From: Prosthecobacter sp. | Lineage (GTDB): Bacteria; Verrucomicrobiota; Verrucomicrobiia; Verrucomicrobiales; Verrucomicrobiaceae | Direction of reading: 5' to 3' | DNA length: 64,000 nucleotides | Assembly (NCBI GenBank): GCA_019186985.1 | Contig: JABARQ010000014.1 | Span: forward strand, 1 to 64,000 | In this document: positions 47,646 through 55,793 of the stretch, piece after piece | Layout of the letters: the number at the start of each line of letters is the position of its first letter | Position numbering within the stretch: the stretch's first letter is position 1 | Made by a program: the position numbers and the translations under genes | Notes under the pieces: generated by a model | Database searches by the model: none | Told to the model about the DNA's origin: nothing | What the model saw: the letters and a program-made list of their open reading frames with translations, nothing else

Positions 47646-49925
47646 TTACTTTGCGCCAAACGCGGCCAGCTCCTTGCCGTTGCTCGCATCCCAGACCCGC
47701 AGCAGGCTGTCCTCACCGCCGGCGATGATGATGCCGCCGTTCGGCGTGCTGGCGCTGGCCTGCATGTAGTCGGGCAGGCTGGCGATGCTGCGGACCTCCG
47801 CGCCGTCATCCGTCACCACGCGCACCCGGTTGTCGCCGGCGGAGGTGACAATCTGGTTGGTCGCGCCCACGAACTGCAATGAAGTCACCTCCTTGGTCCA
47901 GCCTTCGATCTTCTTCTTCCGCTCGCCGATGAGGAGATCCCAGGACGACACCACGCCGTCGGCGCCCGCCGTCGCCAGCACGCGGCCGTCCGCACGAAAG
48001 GCGACGCCCATGACATGATGCGTGTGCCCTTCAAAGGTGTTCAGCACCTTGCCGGTGGCGACGTCGGTGATGCGGGCGATCTTGTCCGCAGCCCCGGAGG
48101 CGAGGCGTTTTCCATCCGGCGAGAAGTCCAGGCAAAGGACGCTGTCGCTGTGATGTTCACTCCAGGTCTTCACGGGTTTGCCGCTCGCCACATCGAACAG
48201 CACGATATCGCCGGAACGTGACAGCTCGCCGCCGCCCGTGGCCAGGGTTTTGCCATCGGGGCTGAAGCGCACGGCATTGACGCGGTCCTGAAACAGGCCG
48301 GCCCCCGCCAGCTTGCGTTCCAGCGTCCAGGCCGGCTGGCTGCCCGCCGTCAGGCTCACCATCTGCGTCACCACAAAGCTGCCGTCGGCGGCCGGGTGCA
48401 GCGTGGTCGTCGCCTGGGGCGCGCTGGACTCGTCGATCACCAGCCCCGTGGCCGTGGCCCAGACCCGCAGCACGCCGCCTTCAAAGCAGGCCGCCACACG
48501 CCGGGCATCGCTGGAAAAAGCCACCGCCACCGGCTTCGCGCCCGGCTTGGCAAGGGTCTGCTTCAACGCGGCCAGGTCAGCCGCAGCCTTGTCCTGCACC
48601 GCCTTCGCCGCCTCAGCGGCCTTGGTGGCGGCGGCAATGTCCCGGGCATTCTTCGCCTTGGCCTCGGTGATGCGCTTCACGTCGTCCTCGGCATCTTTGA
48701 CATTGCTTTCGGCGGCGGTCACGGCCGCCAGCGCGGACACCTCGCTCATCTTGGCCGTGATGAGCTTGTCCTGGGCGGTCTTGAGTTCCTTCACCAGAGC
48801 TGCGTCAGGCTTGCCTCCGGGGGCTGCGGCGGCCTTTGCCTGGATTTCATCCACCGCCTTTTGCGCCACCGTCTTCGCCTCGGTGGCGGGCGGCACGGCC
48901 TTCTGCTTTTCGGGCAGCACCTTGCTCATCGCCGTGATGGCCTCCTTCGCCTTGCCCAGCAGCACGTCGAGCGCCTTGTCCTGCGCATCCATGCGGGCGA
49001 TCTCCGCCTTTTGAAACGACTGCTCCAGCGCCTGCGCGGCGACGGTCTTCTCCAGCGCGGCCGCCTGGTCCCTGGCGGCGAGCGTGCCACGCAGTTCCAT
49101 CGTTGGTTTGGCAGTGGCCGTGTCCCAGACGCGCACCGCACCGTCCGCGCCGGCGGTGACCACCTGCCTGCCGTCGGCGGAGGCTGCGCTGGCCAGCACC
49201 GCCACCTTGCCGGCGGCGGCCAGCTTTTCCACGAGGGCGGCGTCCACCGGCTTTGCCGCGGCGAGCTGCGCTCCGCCATGGCGCGTGTCCAGACGCCACA
49301 GCTTGACCTCCTTGTAGCTGCCGCTGGCGAGGTGCCTGCCGTCAGGGCTGAAGTCGAGCGACTGCACCAGGGCGCGGTGCGCGGCGCCGTTCTTCTCCGC
49401 AGGGTCGCTGAACTGCGTCACCAGCTCGCGCGTGGCGAGGTCATAGAGGTAGATGCGGTTGGAGCGGCCGCAGGCCGCGTAACGTCCGTCCTTCGACATC
49501 GCGACGCAGTAGATCGGGTCCACGCTGGCGGCAAAGGCCTGGAGCACCACGGCGCGCTCCTGCTGCACGGAGCCCTTCGCCCCCTGGTCAATCCACTGCT
49601 TCAGCAGGGCGACCTCGGCCGGCGTCAGATCCACGGCGCCTGACTTGTTGTTAGGCGGCGGCATCTCCATGTCCTGCTTGTGCAGCGAGGCGAGCACGAC
49701 CAGGCTTTCTCCGCTTTTTCCCGGCACGATGGACGGGCCGGACTCGCCCCCCTTGATCATCAGCTCGGGCGTCTCCATGTTCAGGTCCGCCTTGGTGGTG
49801 GTCTTGTTGTGGCAGGAGATGCAGTTCGTCTTCAGGAAAGGGTAGATGTCCTTGTAGTAGTCCAGGTCGGCGGCGGCCAGGGGCGCGACGAGGCTGGCGA
49901 AGGCGATGAGGGCGGCGGGCTTCAC
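47646..49925 (-). CDS. Exported cytochrome c-WD40 protein with coiled-coil insert
   Basis: A 759-residue protein with a signal peptide (LIAFASLVAPLAAA). The haem motif CISCH lies in a planctomycete-type cytochrome domain (DLDYYKDIYPFLKTNCISCH), with MPPPNNKSGAVDLTPAEVALLKQ completing it. WD40 blades follow (LDFSPDGRHLASGSYKEVKLW). About 200 residues of Ala/Lys-rich coiled coil (AKAKNARDIAAATKAAEAAK) are then inserted, and more WD40 blades follow (CLDFSPDGKRLASGAADKIA). It is presumably a periplasmic or surface electron-transfer scaffold. Confidence 0.85.
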   Translation of the reverse strand: MKPAALIAFASLVAPLAAADLDYYKDIYPFLKTNCISCHNKTTTKADLNMETPELMIKGGESGPSIVPGKSGESLVVLASLHKQDMEMPPPNNKSGAVDLTPAEVALLKQWIDQGAKGSVQQERAVVLQAFAASVDPIYCVAMSKDGRYAACGRSNRIYLYDLATRELVTQFSDPAEKNGAAHRALVQSLDFSPDGRHLASGSYKEVKLWRLDTRHGGAQLAAAKPVDAALVEKLAAAGKVAVLASAASADGRQVVTAGADGAVRVWDTATAKPTMELRGTLAARDQAAALEKTVAAQALEQSFQKAEIARMDAQDKALDVLLGKAKEAITAMSKVLPEKQKAVPPATEAKTVAQKAVDEIQAKAAAAPGGKPDAALVKELKTAQDKLITAKMSEVSALAAVTAAESNVKDAEDDVKRITEAKAKNARDIAAATKAAEAAKAVQDKAAADLAALKQTLAKPGAKPVAVAFSSDARRVAACFEGGVLRVWATATGLVIDESSAPQATTTLHPAADGSFVVTQMVSLTAGSQPAWTLERKLAGAGLFQDRVNAVRFSPDGKTLATGGGELSRSGDIVLFDVASGKPVKTWSEHHSDSVLCLDFSPDGKRLASGAADKIARITDVATGKVLNTFEGHTHHVMGVAFRADGRVLATAGADGVVSSWDLLIGERKKKIEGWTKEVTSLQFVGATNQIVTSAGDNRVRVVTDDGAEVRSIASLPDYMQASASTPNGGIIIAGGEDSLLRVWDASNGKELAAFGAK

Positions 49926-49999
49926 GATGGCAGACGGGGTTTCTTCATCCTACCTACGGTCCGGCAGGGCCCGAGCATTCAACGCGCCTGCAATCCGGT

Positions 50000-50419
50000 T
50001 TACTCACCCACCACGCTGACGACGATGCTGCGCGTGTGCGGCGCGCGGCGGTGCTCAAAGAGGAAGAGACCCTGCCAGGTGCCGAGCGCGAGGCGGCCGT
50101 CCACCACCGGAATCACCTCGCTGGTGCGGGTCAGGGCCATGCGCAGATGGCTGGGCATGTCATCCGCCCCTTCATAGGTGTGGACAAAGTAAGGCGTGTC
50201 CTCGGGCACCAGATGATCAAAGAACGCATGCAGATCCGTCCGCGCCGAAGGATCGGCGTTTTCAAAGATCACCAGGCTGCAGCTCGTGTGCTGGACAAAC
50301 ACCGTCGCCATGCCCGTGCGGATGCCGGAGTCACGGACGACCCGGGCGCAGCGCTCCGTGATTTCATAGGTGCCCTTGCCCCGGGTCTGGAGGGAGAAGC
50401 TGTCTGCGTGTGCGGCCAT
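50000..50419 (-). CDS. YjbQ/UPF0047 family protein
   Basis: A 139-residue protein from ATG 50419 (MAAHADSFSLQTRGKG). Family features are VFVQHTSCSLVIFENADPS, DLHAFFDHLVPEDTPYFVH, MPSHLRMALT and LALGTWQGLFLFEHRRAPHT, which carry the conserved His/Cys/Asp residues of UPF0047 (YjbQ), reported to have weak thiamine-phosphate synthase activity. Length is normal. It is divergent from the sialidase-like gene. The 12-codon upstream extension is not conserved-looking. Confidence 0.92.
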   Translation of the reverse strand: MAAHADSFSLQTRGKGTYEITERCARVVRDSGIRTGMATVFVQHTSCSLVIFENADPSARTDLHAFFDHLVPEDTPYFVHTYEGADDMPSHLRMALTRTSEVIPVVDGRLALGTWQGLFLFEHRRAPHTRSIVVSVVGE

Positions 50420-50489
50420 GACGACGGAAAGGAGCGTGGTCTCCTGCCGTGACAACGCAAAGCTTCACCACAGTGCGCGTAACCTGTTC

Positions 50490-51647
50490 ATGCACCGACC
50501 GCTGCTTCCCGCCCTCCTGCTCGCCGCCTCTCTTCTCCCTGCCGCCGAACCTCCGGCCTTTGAGGTCCTGGAAACGAAGGTCATCTCCCAGCAGCCCGAA
50601 TATTACCACGGCTGGTCCACCCTCGCCCGCCGTGCCAACGGCGAACTCTGGGTCACCTGGTCCGGCGGCCGCGAAGCCCACGTCTGCCCCTTCGGCCAGG
50701 TGCACGGCATGACCTCCAAAGACGACGGCAAAACCTGGACCTTCCCCCGCGTGCTGCTCGACAGCGCCATCGATGACCGCGACTCCGGCGTGCTGGAAAC
50801 CGCGAAGGGCACGCTGCTCGTCACCACCTTCACCTCCCTGGCCTACGAGCCCTACCTGGAGAAGCAGGCCTCCTTTGCCGAACTCAGGCCGAAGGGATGG
50901 GAGACCAAGGCGATGAAACCGGAGCAGCTCGCCCGCTGGAACGCCGCCCATGCACGTCTCGACGCCGCAGGCCGCAAGGCTGAGCTGGGCGAATGGGTGC
51001 TGCGCTCCACCGACGGCGGCCTCACCTGGTCCCCCCGCATTCCCACCGTCGTCAACAGCCCCCACGGCCCCATCCAGCTTAAGGACGGCCGCCTGCTCTA
51101 CGCCGGCAAGCAGCTCTGGACCGGTGAAAAGAAGATCGGCGTCTGCGAATCCAAGGACGACGGCCTGACATGGAAATGGCTCGCGGAAATTCCGGCGCGG
51201 AAAGGGGATGATCCCGTCGCCAGCTATCACGAGCTGCACGCCGTGGAGGCGGCCGATGGCACCCTCATCGCCCACATCCGCAACCACAACAAGGAGAACG
51301 CCGGCTGGACGCTGCAGACCGAATCTCGTGACGGCGGCCGCACCTGGAGCGAGCCGCATCCCGTCTGCTTCGGCCTTCCCTCACACCTGCTGCGGCTGCG
51401 GGACAACCGCCTGCTCATGACCTACGGCCACCGCCGCCCGCCCTTCGGCAACCAGGCGCGGATCAGCAGCGACAACGGCCGCACATGGAGCGAGGCCATG
51501 ATCCTCTCAGGCGATGGCAAGGGCGGCGACCTGGGCTATCCGAGCACGGTCGAACTGGCCGACGGCAGCCTGCTCACCGTCTGGTATGAAGCCATGACGC
51601 AGCCAAAGCTGGCCGTCCTGCGCCAGGCCCGCTGGCGGCTGAAGTAG
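50490..51647 (+). CDS. Exported sialidase/BNR-repeat protein
   Basis: A 385-residue protein with a signal peptide (MHRPLLPALLLAASLLPAA) and a six-bladed Asp-box propeller. Five Asp boxes are visible: SKDDGKTW, STDGGLTW, SKDDGLTW, SRDGGRTW and SSDNGRTW. This is the sialidase superfamily (exo-alpha-sialidase-like) widespread in Verrucomicrobiota. Whether it hydrolyses sialic acids cannot be judged, because the arginine triad and nucleophile Tyr/Glu pair were not established. It converges with the DUF1501 gene. Confidence 0.88.
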   Translation: MHRPLLPALLLAASLLPAAEPPAFEVLETKVISQQPEYYHGWSTLARRANGELWVTWSGGREAHVCPFGQVHGMTSKDDGKTWTFPRVLLDSAIDDRDSGVLETAKGTLLVTTFTSLAYEPYLEKQASFAELRPKGWETKAMKPEQLARWNAAHARLDAAGRKAELGEWVLRSTDGGLTWSPRIPTVVNSPHGPIQLKDGRLLYAGKQLWTGEKKIGVCESKDDGLTWKWLAEIPARKGDDPVASYHELHAVEAADGTLIAHIRNHNKENAGWTLQTESRDGGRTWSEPHPVCFGLPSHLLRLRDNRLLMTYGHRRPPFGNQARISSDNGRTWSEAMILSGDGKGGDLGYPSTVELADGSLLTVWYEAMTQPKLAVLRQARWRLK

Positions 51648-51663
51648 GGCGGCCCAACTCGTT

Positions 51664-53088
51664 TTACGAAATCAGCTCCGGGATCGCACGGCCGTTCTCC
51701 ACGATGTGGACAGGGCGGCCGTTGAGGTCGTCAAGGGTGATCTTTGAATAGTCGATGCCGAGATGGTGGTAGATCGTCGCCAGGAAGTCGCTGGCGTTGC
51801 AGGGGTGCTCCACCACGTCCTCGCCGCGCTTGTCGCTGGCGCCGATGACGCCGCCGGTCTGGATGCCGCCGCCGGCCCAGATGTTGGTGAAGGCGCGCGG
51901 CCAGTGGTCGCGGCCCGGCTGCAGCGTTCCGGCAGGGGCGCTGGCATCACCGGCGCCCGTGCTGCGGTCAAAGCTGATCTTCGGCGTACGGCCGAACTCG
52001 CCCGTGACCACGACCAGCACCTTCTTGTCGAGCCCGCGTGCATAGACGTCCTCGATCAGGGCGGACACGGCGCGGTCATAGGTCGGCATGCGGAAGCGCA
52101 GCGCCTCAAACTGATGCTGGTTCACGGCGTGGTCGTCCCAGTTCTGCACACGGCCGCACAACGGGCCGCTGAGCGTGCTGGTGACGATCTCCACCCCGGC
52201 CTCCACCAGGCGCCTGGCGAGGAGAAGCTGCTGGCCCCAGCGGTTGCGGCCGTAGCGGTCGCGCGTGGCGGCGTCCTCCCTGCCAAGGTCAAAGGCGTCG
52301 CGCGTGTTCGGATTGGTCAGCAGCGTGGCGGCCTGGGCTTCAAACTCGTCCAGCGCCCCCAGCTCACCCTCCCGGTCAAAGGCGCGCTCCATGCGGTCCA
52401 GCCTGCGGCGCAGCGCGATGCGGTCGCTCAGGCGGCGCGTCTCAGCCTCGTCTTCCAATCCTATGTTAGGCACCTGGAAGCTCGGGCGGTTTGGGTCGTC
52501 GCTGACGGAGAACGGCGCGTAGGCGTCGCCCAGATAGGCCGGGCTGGAATACTCCGGGGAGGCGGGAGGAACGCCGATGTAGTTGGGAAGCGGATTGTTC
52601 CTGCCGCCCTCCTTCGCCCGCAGGTAGTGCGCCACCGACATCCAGTCGGGCAGGCGAGGCTTCGGCTTGTCACGCGTGTCCTTGTCGCCTGAAAACATCT
52701 GCATGGTGCCGGCCGGATGCCCTCCCGCCGTCTGGTGCATGGAGCGCAGCACGGTGAACTTGTCGGCGATCTTCGCGTTCATCGGCAGCAGCTCGGTGAA
52801 CATCGTGCCCGGCACCTTTGTGGAGATGGTCTTGAAGGGGCCGCGGTACTCGCTGCTCGCGTCCGGCTTCGGATCGTAGGTGTCGATGTGCGACTGCCCG
52901 CCCGGAAGCCAGACCATGATGATGGACTTGCGCTCGCCCTTCGGCTTCTGCGCGTTCGCGGCCTGCAGCTTCAGCAGCGCGGGCCAGCTCAGCGTCGCCA
53001 TGCCGGCGAGGCCGAACTGCATGAAGCCGCGGCGCGAAAGCGGGCCGGCGCAACGCACCTGGGAGGAGGGCTGAAGGATCGAGGACAT
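51664..53088 (-). CDS. DUF1501 family Tat-exported protein
   Basis: A 474-residue protein from ATG 53088. The N-terminus has a twin-arginine signal (SRRGFMQFGLAG). The body shows the DUF1501 landmarks VWLPGGQSHIDTYDPKPD, MHQTAGGHPAGTMQMFSG, VTGEFGRTPKI, GRDHWPRAFTNIWAGGGI and the C-terminal DLNGRPVHIVENG. DUF1501 is an alkaline-phosphatase-like superfamily abundant in Planctomycetes and Verrucomicrobiota and usually paired with a DUF1549/PSCyt protein. That partner is absent here, so the gene is an orphan. Confidence 0.93.
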   Translation of the reverse strand: MSSILQPSSQVRCAGPLSRRGFMQFGLAGMATLSWPALLKLQAANAQKPKGERKSIIMVWLPGGQSHIDTYDPKPDASSEYRGPFKTISTKVPGTMFTELLPMNAKIADKFTVLRSMHQTAGGHPAGTMQMFSGDKDTRDKPKPRLPDWMSVAHYLRAKEGGRNNPLPNYIGVPPASPEYSSPAYLGDAYAPFSVSDDPNRPSFQVPNIGLEDEAETRRLSDRIALRRRLDRMERAFDREGELGALDEFEAQAATLLTNPNTRDAFDLGREDAATRDRYGRNRWGQQLLLARRLVEAGVEIVTSTLSGPLCGRVQNWDDHAVNQHQFEALRFRMPTYDRAVSALIEDVYARGLDKKVLVVVTGEFGRTPKISFDRSTGAGDASAPAGTLQPGRDHWPRAFTNIWAGGGIQTGGVIGASDKRGEDVVEHPCNASDFLATIYHHLGIDYSKITLDDLNGRPVHIVENGRAIPELIS

Positions 53089-53312
53089 GTGCCACCTACG
53101 GCCCCGGGACGGCGGCTTTATCCAAACAAACGATGCGATCAGGCTGCGGCCGTTTCCGACACCACGCCCGGCAAGTGACAAAATGTGCCGCATCCGTCGC
53201 GCGTGAAGGTGCCAAAAAGGCCACGCTGGCACAATTTTGAAAAGCTTTTGGGTAGGCTAAAGTTTGCCCAAGTCGTTGATTTCAAGGGGTTTTCACGGGC
53301 TCTTCGTCACCC

Positions 53313-53328
53313 TGGCACGCAGCCTGCA
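53313..53328 (+). promoter_or_regulatory. Sigma-54-like promoter of the hsp20 pair
   Basis: TGGCACG-CAGC-CTGCA matches the sigma-54 consensus (TGGCACGnnnnTTGCW) at all but one conserved base, with exact GG-to-GC spacing, 47 bases before the first hsp20 start codon. A partial second TGGCAC lies at 53226. It is read from sequence only; no sigma-54 activator gene is adjacent. Confidence 0.55.
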
Positions 53329-53374
53329 TGATCATGGATCCGTCAAAAACTGACAAACCCAGAACCCAAACACC

Positions 53375-53812
53375 ATGAAACTCGCCCGTTACACCCCATC
53401 CCTGAACCTTGGACGTGTCGCCGACTTCGGCCCCTGGCTCCGTCAGCCCTTCGCCGGACTGCCCGCCATGGCGCAGCTGTTCGAGGACTTCTTCCCGGCC
53501 ACCACGGCCTCCGCCAGCCGGCTCGCCCTGGACCTGCACGAGGACCCGGACAACTTCTACGCCCGCTTCGAGGTGCCGGGAGTGAAGAAGGACGGCGTCA
53601 AGGTCGAGGTGCGTGAAGGCGTGCTCAGCGTCTCCGCCGAACGGCGTGACAAGGACGGCGACACCGAGTCCACCTTCACCCTCAGCCGCTCCATCTCCCT
53701 GCCCGACAGCGTCCAGGACGACGCCATCAGCGCGAAGCTGGAGGACGGCATCCTCACCGTCACCCTGCCGAAGCAGGAGCAGCGCAAGCCGCGCCTCATC
53801 TCCGTGAACTGA
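53375..53812 (+). CDS. Small heat-shock protein Hsp20 (first of tandem pair)
   Basis: A 145-residue alpha-crystallin-domain chaperone from ATG 53375 (MKLARYTPSLNLGRVADFG). The crystallin core is clear: NFYARFEVPGVKKDGVKVEV, then EGVLSVSAERRDKDGDTEST, FTLSRSISLPDSVQDDAISA and the closing DGILTVTLPK. It binds unfolding proteins as oligomers. It is followed 34 bases later by a second, shorter hsp20 and preceded by a sigma-54-like promoter, and the two form one transcript ended by a strong terminator. Confidence 0.95.
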   Translation: MKLARYTPSLNLGRVADFGPWLRQPFAGLPAMAQLFEDFFPATTASASRLALDLHEDPDNFYARFEVPGVKKDGVKVEVREGVLSVSAERRDKDGDTESTFTLSRSISLPDSVQDDAISAKLEDGILTVTLPKQEQRKPRLISVN

Positions 53813-53846
53813 TCCCCGCCCGCCCATTCCTAACCTTCTTTCCAAC

Positions 53847-54224
53847 ATGAACTCCACCTGTTCCCCCTCCACCGCCGCCCCTGCCGCCGGCGTTTCTGAA
53901 AGCCTGCAGAAGCCCCGCTACGCCGTGGCCCGCAAGGACGACGCCTTTGTCATCCGCGTGGACATGCCCGGCGTGCCGAAGACCGGCGTGAACATCGAGT
54001 TTCACGACGACGTGCTGAGCATCCGCGGTGAACGCGGCGCCGAGACACCCCCCGCCTGGAAACCCCTGCATCAGGAGCTTTCCGCCCAGGGCTATCAGCT
54101 CCACCTGCGCATCAACGCCCTGGTCGACGAGGACAGGCTGGCCGCCGCCCTTGAAGACGGCGTGCTCACCCTCACGCTGCCGGTGAAGCCCGCCACGCAG
54201 CCGCGCCGCATCAGCGTCAGCTGA
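53847..54224 (+). CDS. Small heat-shock protein Hsp20 (second of tandem pair)
   Basis: A 125-residue Hsp20 from ATG 53847. The N-terminal arm (MNSTCSPSTAAPAAGVSESL) is short and low-complexity, and the alpha-crystallin domain follows (FVIRVDMPGVPKTGVNIEF, DVLSIRGERGAE, LHLRINALVDEDRLAAALED, GVLTLTLPVK). It lacks an obvious C-terminal IxI/V motif, as the end reads RRISVS. It is divergent from the first copy in sequence, so an old duplication or different partner specificity is likely. It is terminated at 54257-54288. Confidence 0.93.
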   Translation: MNSTCSPSTAAPAAGVSESLQKPRYAVARKDDAFVIRVDMPGVPKTGVNIEFHDDVLSIRGERGAETPPAWKPLHQELSAQGYQLHLRINALVDEDRLAAALEDGVLTLTLPVKPATQPRRISVS

Positions 54225-54256
54225 GCCAGTCGGCGTCCTGAATCCAAAGCCCCCTG

Positions 54257-54288
54257 GCGGCTGGAGACGACCTCTCCAGCCGCTTTTT
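54257..54288 (+). terminator. Rho-independent terminator of the hsp20 pair
   Basis: A perfect 10-bp stem GCGGCTGGAG (54257-54266) / CTCCAGCCGC (54274-54283) with a 7-base loop is followed directly by TTTTT. It lies 32 bases past the second hsp20 stop codon. Confidence 0.9.
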
Positions 54289-54721
54289 GCATGTGGATCT
54301 CATGCCGTCCGCAGTCCTGCTGAAACCGCAGACAGGGTCCGGCAGACAGAGAATAGGTGACTGTAATTGGTTAACCCTGGGCGGAGGTGGCCTGGGCGCG
54401 GGGTGTTGTGCCATCCTGTTTTCATGCACACCTTGACGGCGGACAGCCCCAGGCAAAAGGGACACCCGGCCAAGCCGGCCGATGGAGTTAGACCCTTTCG
54501 CTCCACAGCGCTTTCACATGCGGGATTTGCAGCGGGGCTCTTCCAGCAGGCGCCGGGGCCTCATATGATCTCACCCCCGAGTGCAAGTACATTGATCACC
54601 AGCCCTTCCCGTGTGATGACGAACCTGTTTGACGAATCACCTGCCCGCTGCTGCGTCATCATTGAATCAGCCTGGGCCCAGGAATGGTCGCCAGCCTGAC
54701 TGACGCTTCCAGCCACCGTGT
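54289..54721. other. Gene-poor stretch after the hsp20 terminator
   Basis: About 430 bases with no convincing gene. A 110-codon frame at 54367-54699 has no protein-like pattern or family similarity and is not annotated. A GGTTAACCC motif at 54368-54377 recurs at 55063-55072, on the other side of the small gene. Nothing else was recognised. Confidence 0.5.
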
Positions 54722-55018
54722 TCAGGCAGGAAACAGGGGCATCTGCTCATGAAAATCGAGCCTGTCAGCAATGCTGATGGAGGAACCGGCGGGTCCCCCC
54801 ACCCTCAGGCTCCCTCCCTTGTAGGCAAACCGCGTGTAAGCGGATTCCTCCTCAGGCTCAATGGAATCCTTTTCGATTTCAACGAGGGTGACGTGGTCGG
54901 ACCTGAGGTCATAAGCCAGGACAAGGTAAAACCTCCGGCCCTTTCCAACCATGATCCATTCACCCTCGACGGAATTTAAATACGGATAAAACACCAGCTT
55001 CGCCCTGATCCAGAACAT
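54722..55018 (-). CDS. Hypothetical protein, 98 aa
   Basis: The product starts MFWIRAKLVFYPYLNSVEGE and looks like a small beta-rich protein (RRFYLVLAYDLRSDHVTLVE, then an acidic stretch and YTRFAYKGGSLRVGG). It has no signal peptide and no known family. The codon composition and the alternation of hydrophobic and polar residues support a real gene. A perfect 8-1-8 palindrome lies 20 bases upstream of its start and could be its operator. It may share a transcript with the SOUL gene, whose stop is 89 bases upstream. Confidence 0.5.
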   Translation of the reverse strand: MFWIRAKLVFYPYLNSVEGEWIMVGKGRRFYLVLAYDLRSDHVTLVEIEKDSIEPEEESAYTRFAYKGGSLRVGGPAGSSISIADRLDFHEQMPLFPA

Positions 55019-55038
55019 CCTGCATCAACGCAGCCCAG

Positions 55039-55055
55039 AGGCATTTTAAATGCCT
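55039..55055. promoter_or_regulatory. Perfect 8-1-8 palindrome upstream of the 98-residue gene
   Basis: AGGCATTT-T-AAATGCCT is an uninterrupted palindrome with a single central base, AT-rich at the centre. It lies 20 bases before the start of the small minus-strand gene and 52 bases after the SOUL gene's stop. It is a candidate regulator-binding site; an alternative is a short RNA hairpin. Confidence 0.45.
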
Positions 55056-55107
55056 GCTAGCGTGGTTAACCCATAATCACGCATTGTCGACGGGCCTGGC
55101 AGGGAAA

Positions 55108-55764
55108 TCACCTCCGCTCCTCGACGGCAAGCATGATTTCGCTTCTCCTGAAAACGTCGGGTATCCACGGAGGATCATAGAAGACGTGCATCAGCGGACG
55201 GACGGATTTTTGCAGCCCCTGCCGCTCAAGCCAGGCTTCCATCTGCGAAATGATGATCTTCTCCTGATCCCTTGTCAGCCGTCCCTGAACCCTGCTGACG
55301 AGAACCCGCCCGGGCCTCAGTGTGTCGATGGAAAGTCCCGTGGAAAGGGGGGGCGGAGCGTTGTCAGGCCGACAGCCGGACAGCACAAGCCCCATGCTGT
55401 CACCAAGGGAGAAGATGGGAATGGTCATGGTCATGACACGATGGGCCGCATTGAATCCATGAAGGTACTCGGCGAGCCGCATAAATGCGGCCGCATCGTC
55501 TTCACGCCGGGTTTTGACCAGCGTGAGATCTGGATATTCACGCAGTTCAAACCCGTCCGCAGCCTCAATCATCCTGTAAGGTGCCGGCTCGTATCCCACC
55601 CATGAAGCCAGGCTGGCGGCCAGCCCGGCCACGATGACCAGGAGACAGAAGGCCGCGCTAAAGGCCAGAACACCGGCGGGGGACACCCGGCTGGACGCCG
55701 GGTGGACTGAACTACCTGCAGCCGACGCTGAAGCGCCGGGATTGTTTTTTACGCCTTGGGTCAA
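55108..55764 (-). CDS. SOUL-family haem-binding protein
   Basis: A 218-residue protein with an N-terminal membrane segment (LAFSAAFCLLVIVAGLAASL) and then the SOUL/HBP pattern. The pattern includes YRMIEAADGFELREYPDLTL, MTMTIPIFSLG, GLSIDTLRPGRVLVSRVQG, and the terminal YDPPWIPDVFRRSEIMLAV. SOUL proteins bind haem or related tetrapyrroles; this one is probably inner-membrane anchored with the domain outside. No haem-synthesis gene is adjacent. Confidence 0.88.
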   Translation of the reverse strand: MTQGVKNNPGASASAAGSSVHPASSRVSPAGVLAFSAAFCLLVIVAGLAASLASWVGYEPAPYRMIEAADGFELREYPDLTLVKTRREDDAAAFMRLAEYLHGFNAAHRVMTMTIPIFSLGDSMGLVLSGCRPDNAPPPLSTGLSIDTLRPGRVLVSRVQGRLTRDQEKIIISQMEAWLERQGLQKSVRPLMHVFYDPPWIPDVFRRSEIMLAVEERR

Positions 55765-55793
55765 TGTTGTGAACAGGATCTCAAACGTCAGTT

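Noticed and set aside
54367-54699. 110-codon frame after the hsp20 terminator
   Set aside because: No protein-like hydrophobic pattern, no family match and many rare residues in clusters; treated as non-coding.
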